Positions 24,700 through 36,180 of a stretch of DNA of 64,000 nucleotides are shown in pieces. A program made the translations under genes and the position numbers. How positions within the stretch are numbered: position 1 is the stretch's first letter; the number at the start of each line of letters is the position of its first letter. The DNA comes from Eremophila alpestris peregrina (taxonomy: Eukaryota; Chordata; Aves; Passeriformes; Alaudidae), in contig WMCF01000055.1 of assembly GCA_009792885.1 (NCBI GenBank), positions 2,866,255-2,930,254 of the forward strand. Direction: 5' to 3'. The notes below the pieces were generated by a model that was given only the letters and a program-made list of their open reading frames with translations, was not told where the DNA came from and made no database searches.

Positions 24700-24813
24700 C
24701 AAAGGAGAATAAAGGAGAATAAAATACTGGCACCATTTTATCTTATACACAGGCTTGTGTGTTGATGTTACCTGTTGGGAGCATTAGTGCAGGCACATGC
24801 TGCATCAGAAATC

Positions 24814-25057
24814 TCATAGAAATATAAAAGTATTTAGATTGGAAAAGACCTCCAAGGTCATAGAGTCGATGACCCAACACTGCCAAATCCATGACTAAAC
24901 CATATCCCCAAGTGTCACATCTACATGTGATGTAGATGAACATGGCTCACTTCATGAGAGACTTAAAGGACTGTCAGTCTGAGTGAAGGCAAGAGTTTCT
25001 GGTAATTCTAGGTTGCTCCCTAAGACTTAGCAAACTAAAGAAAATACAAAGCCCACA
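24814..25057 (-). mobile_element. Chimeric CR1-tailed unit, copy B
   Basis: This is the second copy of the unit at 22465-22708, in the same orientation about 2.35 kb downstream. The CR1-derived part is 24814-24929 and the non-CR1 head extends to 25057. Most of the ~16 differences lie in the CR1 terminal 35 bases and at the far end; the stretch from CTACATGTG through GCAAAC is nearly identical. The junction hairpin is conserved exactly at 24918-24938. The sequences immediately outside the unit differ from those around copy A. Confidence 0.7.
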
Positions 25058-25426
25058 AAGTTGACACTTAATACAGGGTAAGTATAAGAAACTGAAGTTA
25101 ACGTAAGCATGTGTTCATCCATTTTTCAGGATGCTTCTCTCTGAGAGGCAGAGATTTGGTCAAACTGACCATTTAGAGCTACACTGGAAGTCAAGGAGAA
25201 CAGTTCTTTGAGCACACAAAACACCTACTCCAGACAAGTCTGAACTACCTACTTTCCTACACAAAATTTTCAATCTAAGTTCTCAGCAGTTCCCTTCTAC
25301 ACCTCTAAAATGAGGGCAACCGTAACTTGCTCAGGAATTCTTCACTGGAACCACCTGCTTGTTATTCCCTACCGGCAAGTGCCACTTCATCCCCCTTGAA
25401 ACACACTGAGGCAGATGAAGGAGATG
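25058..25426. other. Unassigned sequence
   Basis: No gene or known repeat recognised. Confidence 0.5.
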
Positions 25427-25494
25427 CCATTCCTCCAGACAGATGTGAAGGTGTGTGCACCCATTCCTCCAGACAGATGTGAAGGTGTGTGCAC
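25427..25494 (+). repeat. Perfect 34-bp tandem duplication
   Basis: Two identical adjacent copies, 25427-25460 and 25461-25494, each beginning CCATTCCTCCAGACAG and ending GGTGTGTGCAC, with no mismatch. Perfect identity implies a recent slippage or duplication event, or an assembly error. Confidence 0.97.
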
Positions 25495-28171
25495 CCAGCC
25501 CCACAGCTGAGCCTCCAGAGATAACGTGTCAGCCTCCCCACAGAGTTCCTCCCTTCCATACATAATCCCTGAGGCCCCCCCAGAGGGTGGGATCCATTAT
25601 CCGTACAGAGCTGTAGTGCCTGAGTTTTGAAACAGCATCCCCTTTTACATCAGTGGGATGGTAACAACAATACTGTGAATATCTGCACATGTACTAACAC
25701 AGGGCACCCTGTTCATGGGCTCTGAGAGGGGAAGGAGAGACTGATCGTCTAATTAAAGATAACACTCATGGAAAGACCAATTAAGCTTGTATGAAAAAAA
25801 ATCTTCATTAAGGTATTTCCCACATTTTAAATGAATTACTTTGCTTATTAATAATATTCTTATGTTACTTTTCCCTGAATATGTATCTGTGTATATTACA
25901 TGCATATATACAAATTATTCTACTTAATGAAAAATACTCTGGTATTAGAAATAAAATAGAATCCTTTCTGCTCTAGTACCAATTCACCAACAGCAAGTGA
26001 AAAAATCTAGGGAGGCGATGGAAACTAGCAGAAGATTGAATTGCAATTGTTTTGGGCTAAAGGATCCATATAAAAGAAAAGAAAAAAAGCTGCAGCATTA
26101 CAGAATGCCAAAACTGATGTCCAACAAAAAAGACCGTAGCATAAGATACATCAAAACTCACAGTTTTCAATAGCACACCAGTCTTTAGGATCCCTGAAAC
26201 AATTTAAGTGACATAATATAGATCATATAATTTGATCTTCTGGAGGTGAGACATCTTTAAAATCACAGACAAAATCACTGAATGGAAAGATAAATCTCAG
26301 TGGATGAAACAGATTGAATCCATATGAATCTGATGCATGTATCTCTCCAATTACTAAGCTAAGTGTTCCAACAATGGGCATAAGCAGATATGTGACAAAA
26401 TTCTGTGTGAGACTGGTAATGTTACCTTGGACATTTAGCTGAAAACAGTGAAATAAATGAAAAAACATTCTCAAGAAAATATTATGTATAGCAGAAGGGC
26501 TGATAGGATTTTTAGCAGAACCAATTGTATACTGAGTTGCTAAAATATGTATCAACACTAGAAGATAAATGCACAACACTTTTATATGCCTGGAGTTAAA
26601 AAATCAGAGAAAGAGCATTAAGCAAGCCTGAAGTCATCTGTTATACTCCTTTCTTTTCACATTTACATGAAATCCTTATAACTTCAGCGGCAAGAGATTG
26701 AATATGTATAGTGTTTCCCTTGATAGATGAATCCATTATCCTCAGTTTAGAACCAGCTGCCAGTGGAAATATCTGCATTAGTGGAGTCTCCTATAAAAAC
26801 ATTTTTGAAGTAAGAAAAACTTCTTACAGCTGACCAGATGTTATCTCTAATGAACCAAAATATTTCCTAAACTTTTCCAGAAAGCAAACATTCTCATTAT
26901 GGGAATTCTACTGAGCTAGTAACATGAACCCTATGAATCATTAGTGTTTTTATTTATTTTTTAAACTCAAACTTAGTTTCAATATAAAATGCTGCTTGTC
27001 CTTTTGAATGTTTTATGAAAGGCGACACCATCGTTGTTAATTTGTGAAAGAAAACATTTTACTTCATAAATATATAAAAAGCAGCTGTATAATTCAAACC
27101 AATATAAAATTTCTAAAAACTATGAAGTTTAGTGAGAGTTCAGTTCCATCTGCAATTTTTAATTCATTTAGCAAAACTACTGTAAGGTTTAGCAAATCTC
27201 TTTCACAGTCACTGTCTGCACCAGTTCCTTCCTATCCCTCCCCAAATTTAAAATCTTAATTTTAACGTATTTTTTATACATTCTATAATCCAAGCACACA
27301 ACCTGCTGTTGAAATTACTTCATTTATAAGAAATGTTCAGCCAGAAGCAGCTGTGGGAGTGCAGAAACCACAGAAACAGAATAATTATTTCTTTTGGGGA
27401 AACAAATACCTAGCAGTTACTTACTGTGCTAAGTTGGGGGAAAAAGTAGACATGTAAGGAGGTGTCTGCTTTCTGTTTACATGCTCGAGGCTGCCAAAGA
27501 AATATGATCAGGACCTTGACATTAGTTTCAGCTACTGTTTAAACTCCCTACAGCAAACTTTGTATATAGTGGCTTTTATTTTCAGATGTTGGGAAATATT
27601 GCTAAGCATTCTAACAGAGCAGTGACAAGTGACTGCTTTTAAAAAAATAATATTAGTCTGTTTTCCTTTTTTTCCTTTTCAAGACAAGATAACAAATCTA
27701 ATCCTCCCAGCACCAGCATAATACTCTTCCCTTCCTCTCTCTACCCTGACACAGAGAGTGTTGGCATCAGTAATTACAAGTGCCAACACCCAGATGCTAC
27801 ACAAGGCTTTTGGTACCAGGCCACTTCTTCATCTTGTGGACAATAATGTTAATCAGGAAGCAATCCAGGCTACCACCAGAGAAAATTCATGACCTGCCCT
27901 ATTTGAATTAGTGCTGGGTAACTCCCCAATGAGTTAATACAGCTGAAGCCTAATTAAATCCTATCCCATGCATCTCAACTGTGTTGCTGTGTGTCTAGGA
28001 CAATGAATGAGCACAGGTCTTTTAGAGATAGTCATTAAAAAAAAAAAAACCTTAAAAAATTAAAACACTTCTTTTAGATTAGCTATCAGTCAGAGCACAA
28101 AGACTTCAGCCATAGCTGTTGTGATTTGTCGGTCCAAAATCAAGCTTTCCATGGAGATATAAGAACAGGCT
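25495..28171. other. Unassigned AT-rich sequence, partly complex
   Basis: No gene or known repeat recognised. The part 27300-27640 is complex, repeat-free sequence with AAACCACAG (RUNX-like) and CTGTTTACATG (forkhead-like) words and could be a non-coding conserved element, but this is weak. Confidence 0.45.
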
Positions 28172-28402
28172 GTGTCACAAGTTCCTATTAAGCTGCCACT
28201 AAAAGAAAGAAACTTCAGAGGAAGAAGTTTCCAACCTGAGGAAGTTAGAGAAGAAATGCTGAAGGTCAAGGCTGCTAGAAAGTTTTATGAAAATGCCAAA
28301 GACTTGTTAAAGGAGAGATCATCTGCTATCATCTTTACAAACTGTAATGGAATTCAGCTTTATTTAAGAAGGGTCCTTCTAAGAGTTCTCCAGGCTACTT
28401 AG
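28172..28402 (+). other. Unassigned 76-codon open frame
   Basis: I do not recognise this frame. It is charged and helix-like (a Lys/Arg/Glu-rich middle with KVKAARKFYENAKDLLKE), unlike the hydrophobic AT-driven frames elsewhere in the window. No upstream promoter, splice pattern or poly(A) tail ties it to a gene. It could be a decayed processed pseudogene, a stray exon or chance. Confidence 0.12.
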
Positions 28403-29448
28403 TTAACAGTAAAACCAAAGAAGGTTTTAGGGTGCAGAAGCAAAACCAGGAAACAATTATGCAGAGAATAACAGAATCTGAAGGAAGAGCCAAAATTATC
28501 CATAGACAGAATAAATTTCTGCACTTCACTGGTGCTCACCTCAGCTGACCTGTCCCAGAAATGTCTCATGCTTGTGTACCTCCTTCCCTCTCAGATTACA
28601 GCTGAACATGGGCCACAAAGAAGCCTAGCAGCTATTGCTCCCACAGTACGTAAAGAATTCCCTTCTACAAAGAGTCAGAGCCCATGTTGTCTGCCAATCA
28701 TGAGACACTGGAAGAAGCACAGAGAGCTTGTGAGGAAGAGACCTGCCCAGCCTGCATGAAGCATAACCCCAGGTGTGCTTTCCCCAGGTCATTCCCTGCC
28801 TTTTTCAGCTGAGCTGATACATAACTGCCCATCAGTACATGGCATTCAACAGCAGGAAAGGTTTTTTCTTACAGAGAGCACCAACAGGAGCACTAAAAAG
28901 GGAATGATGGGGCCAGGTGGGTGTGGAAGCCACAGGAAAAGCAGACCCTGGAGAAGTATAAGTGGCTGGAGCCAATAGCCCCAACACCAGTCTGTAAAAC
29001 CTGAGCATCACACACATATCACATGCTGCTTCTCTGGACATCCAGATGAGAGGCAGCAAAGAAATCCTGAGAGTCATTCCACTGGCCTTCAACAGAGGAC
29101 AGAGAGGATCTCCCAGATCTGCAGGCATGGACAGCCTGGGAAAACCCAAAATGATGGACAGGGTTTGGCCTAGGACCATCATGCTCTACAGCATCCAGCA
29201 AGAAGATCAAGATTGGAGGAGCTGCCTTGGTACAATGAGCATCTGGGCACCTGACTGTCAGCCCAGAGCATGTGAAGGCATGTCCCAGTGCTTGCAAATA
29301 TGTGGGCAGGGATTAATGAGTCACACCAGTTTTGTTTTTAAAAGGAATCCCAGTCCCTTCCTGTAAAATCTTTCTCTAAAATTTGCTGTGTTGCAATATT
29401 AGGTATTTATATTATGTTTAGGTACATAACCTCTTCTCAGGCAGTTTT
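28403..29448. other. GC-richer unassigned block
   Basis: From about 28530 to 29340 the sequence is distinctly richer in GC than its surroundings and has overlapping open frames of 92-116 codons on both strands (for example 28832-29182 minus and 29046-29366 plus). I do not recognise any of them. The composition resembles old retroelement internal sequence, but no motif supports this. Confidence 0.4.
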
Positions 29449-29612
29449 CAGATATCTTTTCAGTATCTCCAGAGACAGTGACTCAGCCACTTTTTGTTCC
29501 AATGCCTGACAACCCTTCAGGTGAAGAATTTTTTTCCCTTTATCCAACCTAAACCTCCCCTGATGAAACTTGAGGCCATTTCCTCTTGTCCTATTGTTTA
29601 GAGACAAAGAAG
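29449..29612 (-). mobile_element. CR1 LINE fragment, minus strand
   Basis: The plus strand reads CAGTATCTCCAGAGACAGTG, CTCAGCCAC, GTTCCAATGCCTGACAACCC, TATCCAACCTAAACCTCCCC and GAGGCCATTTCCTCTTGTCC, the reverse complement of the CR1 end of ORF2 and 3' region in correct order. Both ends are lost: the terminal ~100 bases with the octamer tail are absent on the left, and the element is truncated on the right. Confidence 0.85.
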
Positions 29613-32600
29613 CTTAAGGTGTTTGCTATGGGAAAACATCTGTGAGGTGAACAAAGGCAAAGAGTCATCCTTGGATCAATTCTAATGTTCCAATGGCCAT
29701 ACATGTTATAGGTTCATCAGAGAAATTAAGTGTGTCTTAAGCCACACAGGCACAGAGCACTCAGTGAGCCCTACTCTGGTAAGTATTTTGTTTGCAAAGT
29801 GCTCTAAGTGAAAGCACACTGGAGATGACCAATTTCTTATCAGTGGTCTGAACTTCAGAATGAAACTACCTCCTGTACAGTCTGAAATGATGCCATTTGA
29901 AATTGGTTTCAGAAAAAGATTTGGTTTCCATTAAGAAACAAAAAAATTCTCTTGTATCATTGTCATTTAGTCTTTTACAACCTGACATTAAAGGATATCT
30001 AAATGATTTGATTTCTAAACCAAAGGTATACAGAGTTAAAACAATAAAGCTTTGGTACTTCTGTTTCAGGTCCTCAGGGAGCCTTTGCAGTTGTTCTTTT
30101 CCAAGAAGCTGATCAATCTGAGGTTTTTACTCCATAAAAGGGATAGAAAAAAAGTCTTTTAATAAGACAATTTATGAATCTGTCCTTTAATTATTTGTAA
30201 ATCCCAGTCATAATTCCTTATAAACTTGCTCTTTCTTGTTAGTGCTTGTGTACACACACATATTTCTAACATAATTTGTTATATTTAGTCTAATTCTATT
30301 CGATATTCTACTGTAGAAAGGGTTAAAAAACCCCTACCTTAAAATGTTTTGAAAATTCATTGTTGTCATCTGGAAAGAAGTTATGCAATCTCTATTTAGA
30401 GTGTACATTCTTAACAGCAGCAATTTTGGTACCAAAAGCTTCTCTCAAGAATTTGTAATGTCATGGCAACCTGGTACTTATATTGCATATAAATTCCATT
30501 ATTTAATGGCTTTAAGTGTAATATCTGCCAAACCCTATTTTATTAAGCAAAAAAAAATTCTTTGTCCATACATTTACATTTCCAAAATAGTTCTGAATTC
30601 TGCAATATTGTTTATAACTAATAGAACAATATTATTTTTAACTCATGAATTAACTTTCTAAATTTGCTTTTGGTAAGCAATCTAAATATCTGAGCTGTAA
30701 AAATGAACTGAGCTATATTATTGGGGGGAGGGTAAGGTACAGAATTGAATATTTGTGTTGTGGTTAGTGAAGTTCCCAATTACATCAGATTTGCAAAGGA
30801 AATGTACTTCCAGCAATCCATATATTTTTAGAGTTATAGAGACCTGCAATGTACAAACACAGACATGCTACTTTGATTACTTGAAAAAAAAATATAGAAT
30901 GTAGATGGTAACAGTCTGTAATATCAGTTAATCAAGCAGAGGATTGGTTTTGTGTTTTCATCATATTACGATAACATCGAAGCATCCAGTTAGACAATGA
31001 CATTTCTGGATTCAATCCAATGTTCTGAATTAAGTCCCTGCACTGTTTCTCTCTATTCTTTCAGTATATAATTCATTTTTTCTAAACAGATCCCTTTACC
31101 AGTCCTTACTGTTTTTGCCTCAGAGCAAGCCCCATGCATTTTCCTAAGATTAGGTTTCCACATGAATGAGTGTTCTCACAAACTTCTCTGGAAGTTGGAT
31201 CTCACTATTTCCCCCTCATTATACCCAAAAACATGTACTTACACAAATTCTCATGGTGTTTAAATTCACAACTTTGTGTTAGACTTCTAAGGTGAAAATC
31301 AGGCAATACCATATAGGCTGTCCAAGATGATACAGAAGTATCTAAGTAGAAGTGAATCTGTAAATGCAATGAGAAACTCATGTTAAAGAGAGCTTTTTCT
31401 GGGGATTTTCTTATCAAATAGCACTCATTCACCTTGACATTACTTCCAGACCAAAATCAAACTTGAAATTGAAAGAATTTAAAGAAGGAAATCTGAAATT
31501 CATCAAAATAACTGAGACTATTGCTTAAGGTATTGCTGCCTAAGGTACCATGTCTCTGTTAAAAACATTTTTGAAACAGCTCTTAAGATGAAAAAACATG
31601 CTTTCTTCTGCATTCTCTTTCAACACATTTCTTTTAAAATCAGTTTAATATCAATTGATTTCTAGATACATTTATAATCAATTATATTGCCGTCATTATT
31701 CCCCAAAATGGCAACGCATGTCACATGGAAGTTAAGAATAACACTGATTCATTAAAGAAAATGTGATTTCAAGTGGAGTCCCAAGCAATATTCAAAACAA
31801 ACAAGCTCTTCTCAGGTGTAGGAATTCCATATCATTAAAATGTTACTGAGGTTACAAGAGAAAGCAAGAGAGTACATTTTTATTAAAAAAGCAGCTTTTA
31901 TGAAGAACATTTTCAGTTGCCTGTCTTCTTTTGGATTTAGACATCAGATAATGAACAGAAGCATCCTGCTTCCACTCTGCATTGAAAATGTTACCAATGC
32001 AACACTCATCTGGACAGTGGGACTCATTCCAAGTCAGTATTTTAATTTTGCCGTTTGGAGAAATATGAGAACACAATGTGTGGTGATCAACCCTTACATA
32101 GATATTGCTGTTGCTACACATATATTTTAATATTTATTTATTCTAAAATGTTTTCTTGAAAAACTTTGGGCCACCTCCTTCCATACAAATATCTCTCATT
32201 TTGACAAATCATTTTTAAATACAAACTGTTCTAGGAATGACAAGTACTAAGTCACATTAGGTAGTTAAATTTATCCTGAGTTTTTAATACATTTGCAAAC
32301 ATTAAAATATATTTACAGGTGTAAATTTTGAAAAAAAAAAGAAAAAAAAACCACTTTTGTAACCAGTTTTATTAGTCAACACATCTTGGATAATTTAGGT
32401 AATTCCTGGAATTCAATGTTTTTTAAGAAATCAGCAGATTTGAAAAAACTCAAGGAGAATACCGTCTCTCTTTTGTAGACCATATTACTTCCTATCATTA
32501 CTATTTTCTTTCATATGATTAACTAAAGTGTTATCAAAATTCCCATCAACTGCCTTACGTAAAGTGCATTCTCATTTGTACATTGAAGTAGATCTTAATT

Positions 32601-35600
32601 GTAAGGCTTGCTTAGCCAAAAGGTTAGCATCCTTCAAGGAATATCCAGACATATTTCAAGGTTGTTAAACATGAAAAGTGGTGGATGGGATTTTTTTTTA
32701 ATGTGGTTCAAAATCTTAATACTCTTTCTTTCAACTTCTACATAGAGAGAAATGTTTGATTTTTTTTTTCTACTGTATGAGCATGCTGGACATAAAAAGG
32801 ACTTTCAGATTTTTAAATGAGAGCTTCTATATTTGATACTTGCATGTAAAGAGTAATTGAAAGTCTATGAAAATACTATTACATAGCTACATACTCCAAT
32901 CATTTAATACTATCTCCAGTTAGTATGATAATTATTTGTATAAACAATAGACTTGCATTCATTTGTCTAGCATGCAGGAAATTTAAGCAGATTCTAGAAA
33001 AGTAAGCACTGCTTCTACAGGTTATGTGCTTCCTCCATTCAGTTTAAATCCAGAAGCTCATCTGCCTACACAAGCATAAAGAAGGAAAAAAGAAATTGCT
33101 AACAATGGTTTAGTGAAATGTCTAAACAAAAGACTGTGCATAATACATGCTAAAACTCCAAATTATGAAGGTGTTCATAAACACCAGATGTTCTCCTGGG
33201 AAGTGTGCATTACCAAGAGGGGTACTGATGAGCTAAAAAGGCTCAAAGAATTAACTTAGGAATAGATACTCAGAATCAAGAGATCTGGTTTTTTACTACT
33301 CATCTTAATACTTGAGAAAGCAATAATAAGAGACCACTGTAGCTAATGAAAGTCCAAAACTTTTGTTTAGATTTAGTAGCAAGAAGTTTCCTAAATTATG
33401 TGAAAAAATAGATTCTCAAAGCAACTATGTCATACTAACAAAAGAATAAAAATAAACTAAGCAAGCAGCGTCTGAATGGACTTATATCTTACTATGGCTT
33501 TAGCTATTGCTAATCTGAACTCACTCTTTAAACAATTATTTTCTACCAATAACTTTTCTGCAGAATCCTCCTGAGGAATCACTTAATCCCATGCAGTTTG
33601 CAGACATGCACAAAACATACAAAGTTATGGCTGAATACTAGACACTCTGAAAGAGTTCGAATTTTAACCATTATGAGCAGAATTAAGTAATCCCAGCACT
33701 TTACAATGGTCAGTTCTCTTAATTAAATCAGGCATGTCTGAGTCACTTATCAGTTCCAGTCCAGAGGACACAAAACTCAAGACAATCTGTAAACTGTATA
33801 CACAGGTGAACACAGTATTTCTGGGTTTTCATCCTGGGAAATGCTGCAGTAAAGTCATGCATCTGGTCAATAAAGGTCAACACATCCTGAGAGCCTCCAA
33901 AAAGCAATCTAGACACTCTAAATAAACAGCTGAGATAAAATGGAAGCCATCAAGATACAATTAGGAAACAGCAGGTTCAGGAACACCAGCAGAATGCAGA
34001 CCATTTGAAAACAGCTCCATTTTCTCTTTTGAGTACATCTGATTTCTATTTAAAGCTCTGATAACACAGATACAATGACCATGTATATAAACTAATATGA
34101 CTGCATTTTTCCAAGTTATCTGATGCAGGCTGATAGTGCAAACCTTTTTTCTATAAAAAGTAACTACTCAAATGTAAAACATTTAACAACAGCTTTCATG
34201 TGGCAAAATTTAAGAATTATATATTTTACAAAGTGTATGGTAAATAGAGGGCTCTTTTTTGGTAAAGCCTCAGTTTGTAGTACCAAAACAAATACTATTT
34301 TCTATTTATCAAACCAGAGCAAATCTAAACAGCATAAAATAATCCACCATTGGTCTACTGCTACATAGCCCGAAATGCACCTTACTTAGCAACCTCAGTC
34401 TCAAGCCTATGTATTACCCAAAAAGGTACCTCAATTATGTCCCCTACATCTATAGATCAGAAAGAAAGTGTGCCCAGTACAAAATGGACTCATTGAAACA
34501 GAGAACAAAAGAAGCATGATCTTGTCTCTGCCAAAAATATAGGGTTTTTCCTCCTCTAAACTTTTAGCATTTCATTTCAGGTTTACATAATTTCCTTTTG
34601 ATTAACATTATTTTTCTTCTTCTTTTTTTAAACAGGCCCAAAATTCATTACTATCTTTTGTTTTAAAACTTATTAAAAAAAAAAAGCCATTTTCTCCCAA
34701 GTGCAAATAAAACACACCGCATCAGTTTGCTGGATGCCATCTTTTTCCCCTTGCAAGCTCAATTACACAGCCTTGACAAAATACTGTCAGCACTGCAAGC
34801 CTTCAGAGAGCAGATGTTGGGTAGAGGACCAGTAAGAAGTCACAGGGCAGAATTACTAGCTAGTTCTCCTAATCCATGCAATGCAAACACAACAGCCAGT
34901 GTCCTCTTACAAATGAAGTCAGCTTCTGAAGCTCAAACAAAAGGTAAAAAAAAAAAAGAAAGACAATTCAGGAGAAAAAAATAATTTTGCAATATCATAA
35001 GGGGCACAATACAAACATACACAAATGTTGTTCTGTGTATGAACAGAAAGCTCATCCATGGGAAGAAGCTACCTAAAAGGAGGCATGTGGTGTTCACCAG
35101 AGGAATTTGCACAATGGGATGTATCTCTTATTTCTTCAGGTGAAAGTTTACATGTAAAGTCTCATCAGAGCAGTCATTCCTCTGATATTAGGATATTTTA
35201 AGACAACTGAGTATCCTACCTTGGGTGCATTCAAATTTAAAACAAGTAATAGGAAAAGGGATTACACTGGGATATGTCAGGTGTAGTGAGGCATTTTCTA
35301 AGTTATTTTCAAAATAATCAGCCAGGATACACACTTAATTCTGGCTCTTTACAGGTGATACAAACACTGTTAACAAGGGTGAGGGAGGGAAAAGAAGTGA
35401 CACTGCTGCTCAGAGCAAAAGCAGAGCTCCTATCCTCCAGTGACTAAGTAGATTTGCCAAGACAACATGCTTTGTTACTGTCTTAGCTCTGTAACTCACA
35501 GCAGATTAGACAAGACAGCACACTATGGAGCACACAGGGAAGGGGATGAGGGGTGAGCACACCAAGATTGTGCTCTGCTACCAACTGTTATTAATCCACT

Positions 35601-36180
35601 GGATAAGCATCAGTACACACAAGTCCCTTCCACTTTTGGACCTAGTCCATCAAGAGCTGCGATAATTGGACACAGGTTAGAAACAGTTTCAAGCAAAGCA
35701 AACAACTTAACAATGTGTATATATATTTAAAACAAGAGTTTAAGCTTGAAAATATCTGGGAGCACATCTATTCAATAAAGAACAAGTGAGAAAAATCCCT
35801 AAATTCCATGTCATTACATATTGCTACATTTATTAATTGAATTGACAGTTGCTGTAATATGAATTTAAGACAACCATCAAAAACAAAGCCCTCACACTTT
35901 TCTATTGATCTCAGAGAAGCATCAGTACCTTCAGTAAAACATTGATTGCATTCCAGCAATTCTAATCTAAGGCTTTATTGAAGAGGTAATGAAGATACTG
36001 TCAGCATTCAGATATGGACACATATTTCCCCAATACAAGTGAACTAAAAATAACACAAATATTAGTATGATAACCTGCCCTGTAGTCTGCTGAAAGTCAG
36101 TGTTTACAGTTTTATTTAGACAAATGATGCACAAGTGACAGGAGTGCTAATTGACACAGACATTTCTCATTTCTAAAGTA
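29613..36180. other. Unassigned repeat-poor AT-rich segment
   Basis: About 6.5 kb with no gene, RNA gene or confident repeat. There are A/T homopolymer runs near 32329 and 32692. Frames of 60-96 codons (31840-32130 on both strands, 34727-34984) have no motif. Confidence 0.5.

Noticed and set aside
22465..25057. Simple segmental duplication of a 2.35-kb block
   Set aside because: Only the 244-bp unit is shared; sequences directly outside it on both sides differ between the copies, so a larger tandem duplication is not supported.
26223..26579. 118-codon minus frame with hydrophobic segments resembling a membrane protein
   Set aside because: Hydrophobicity follows from AT-rich codons; no topology pattern, family motif or supporting context.
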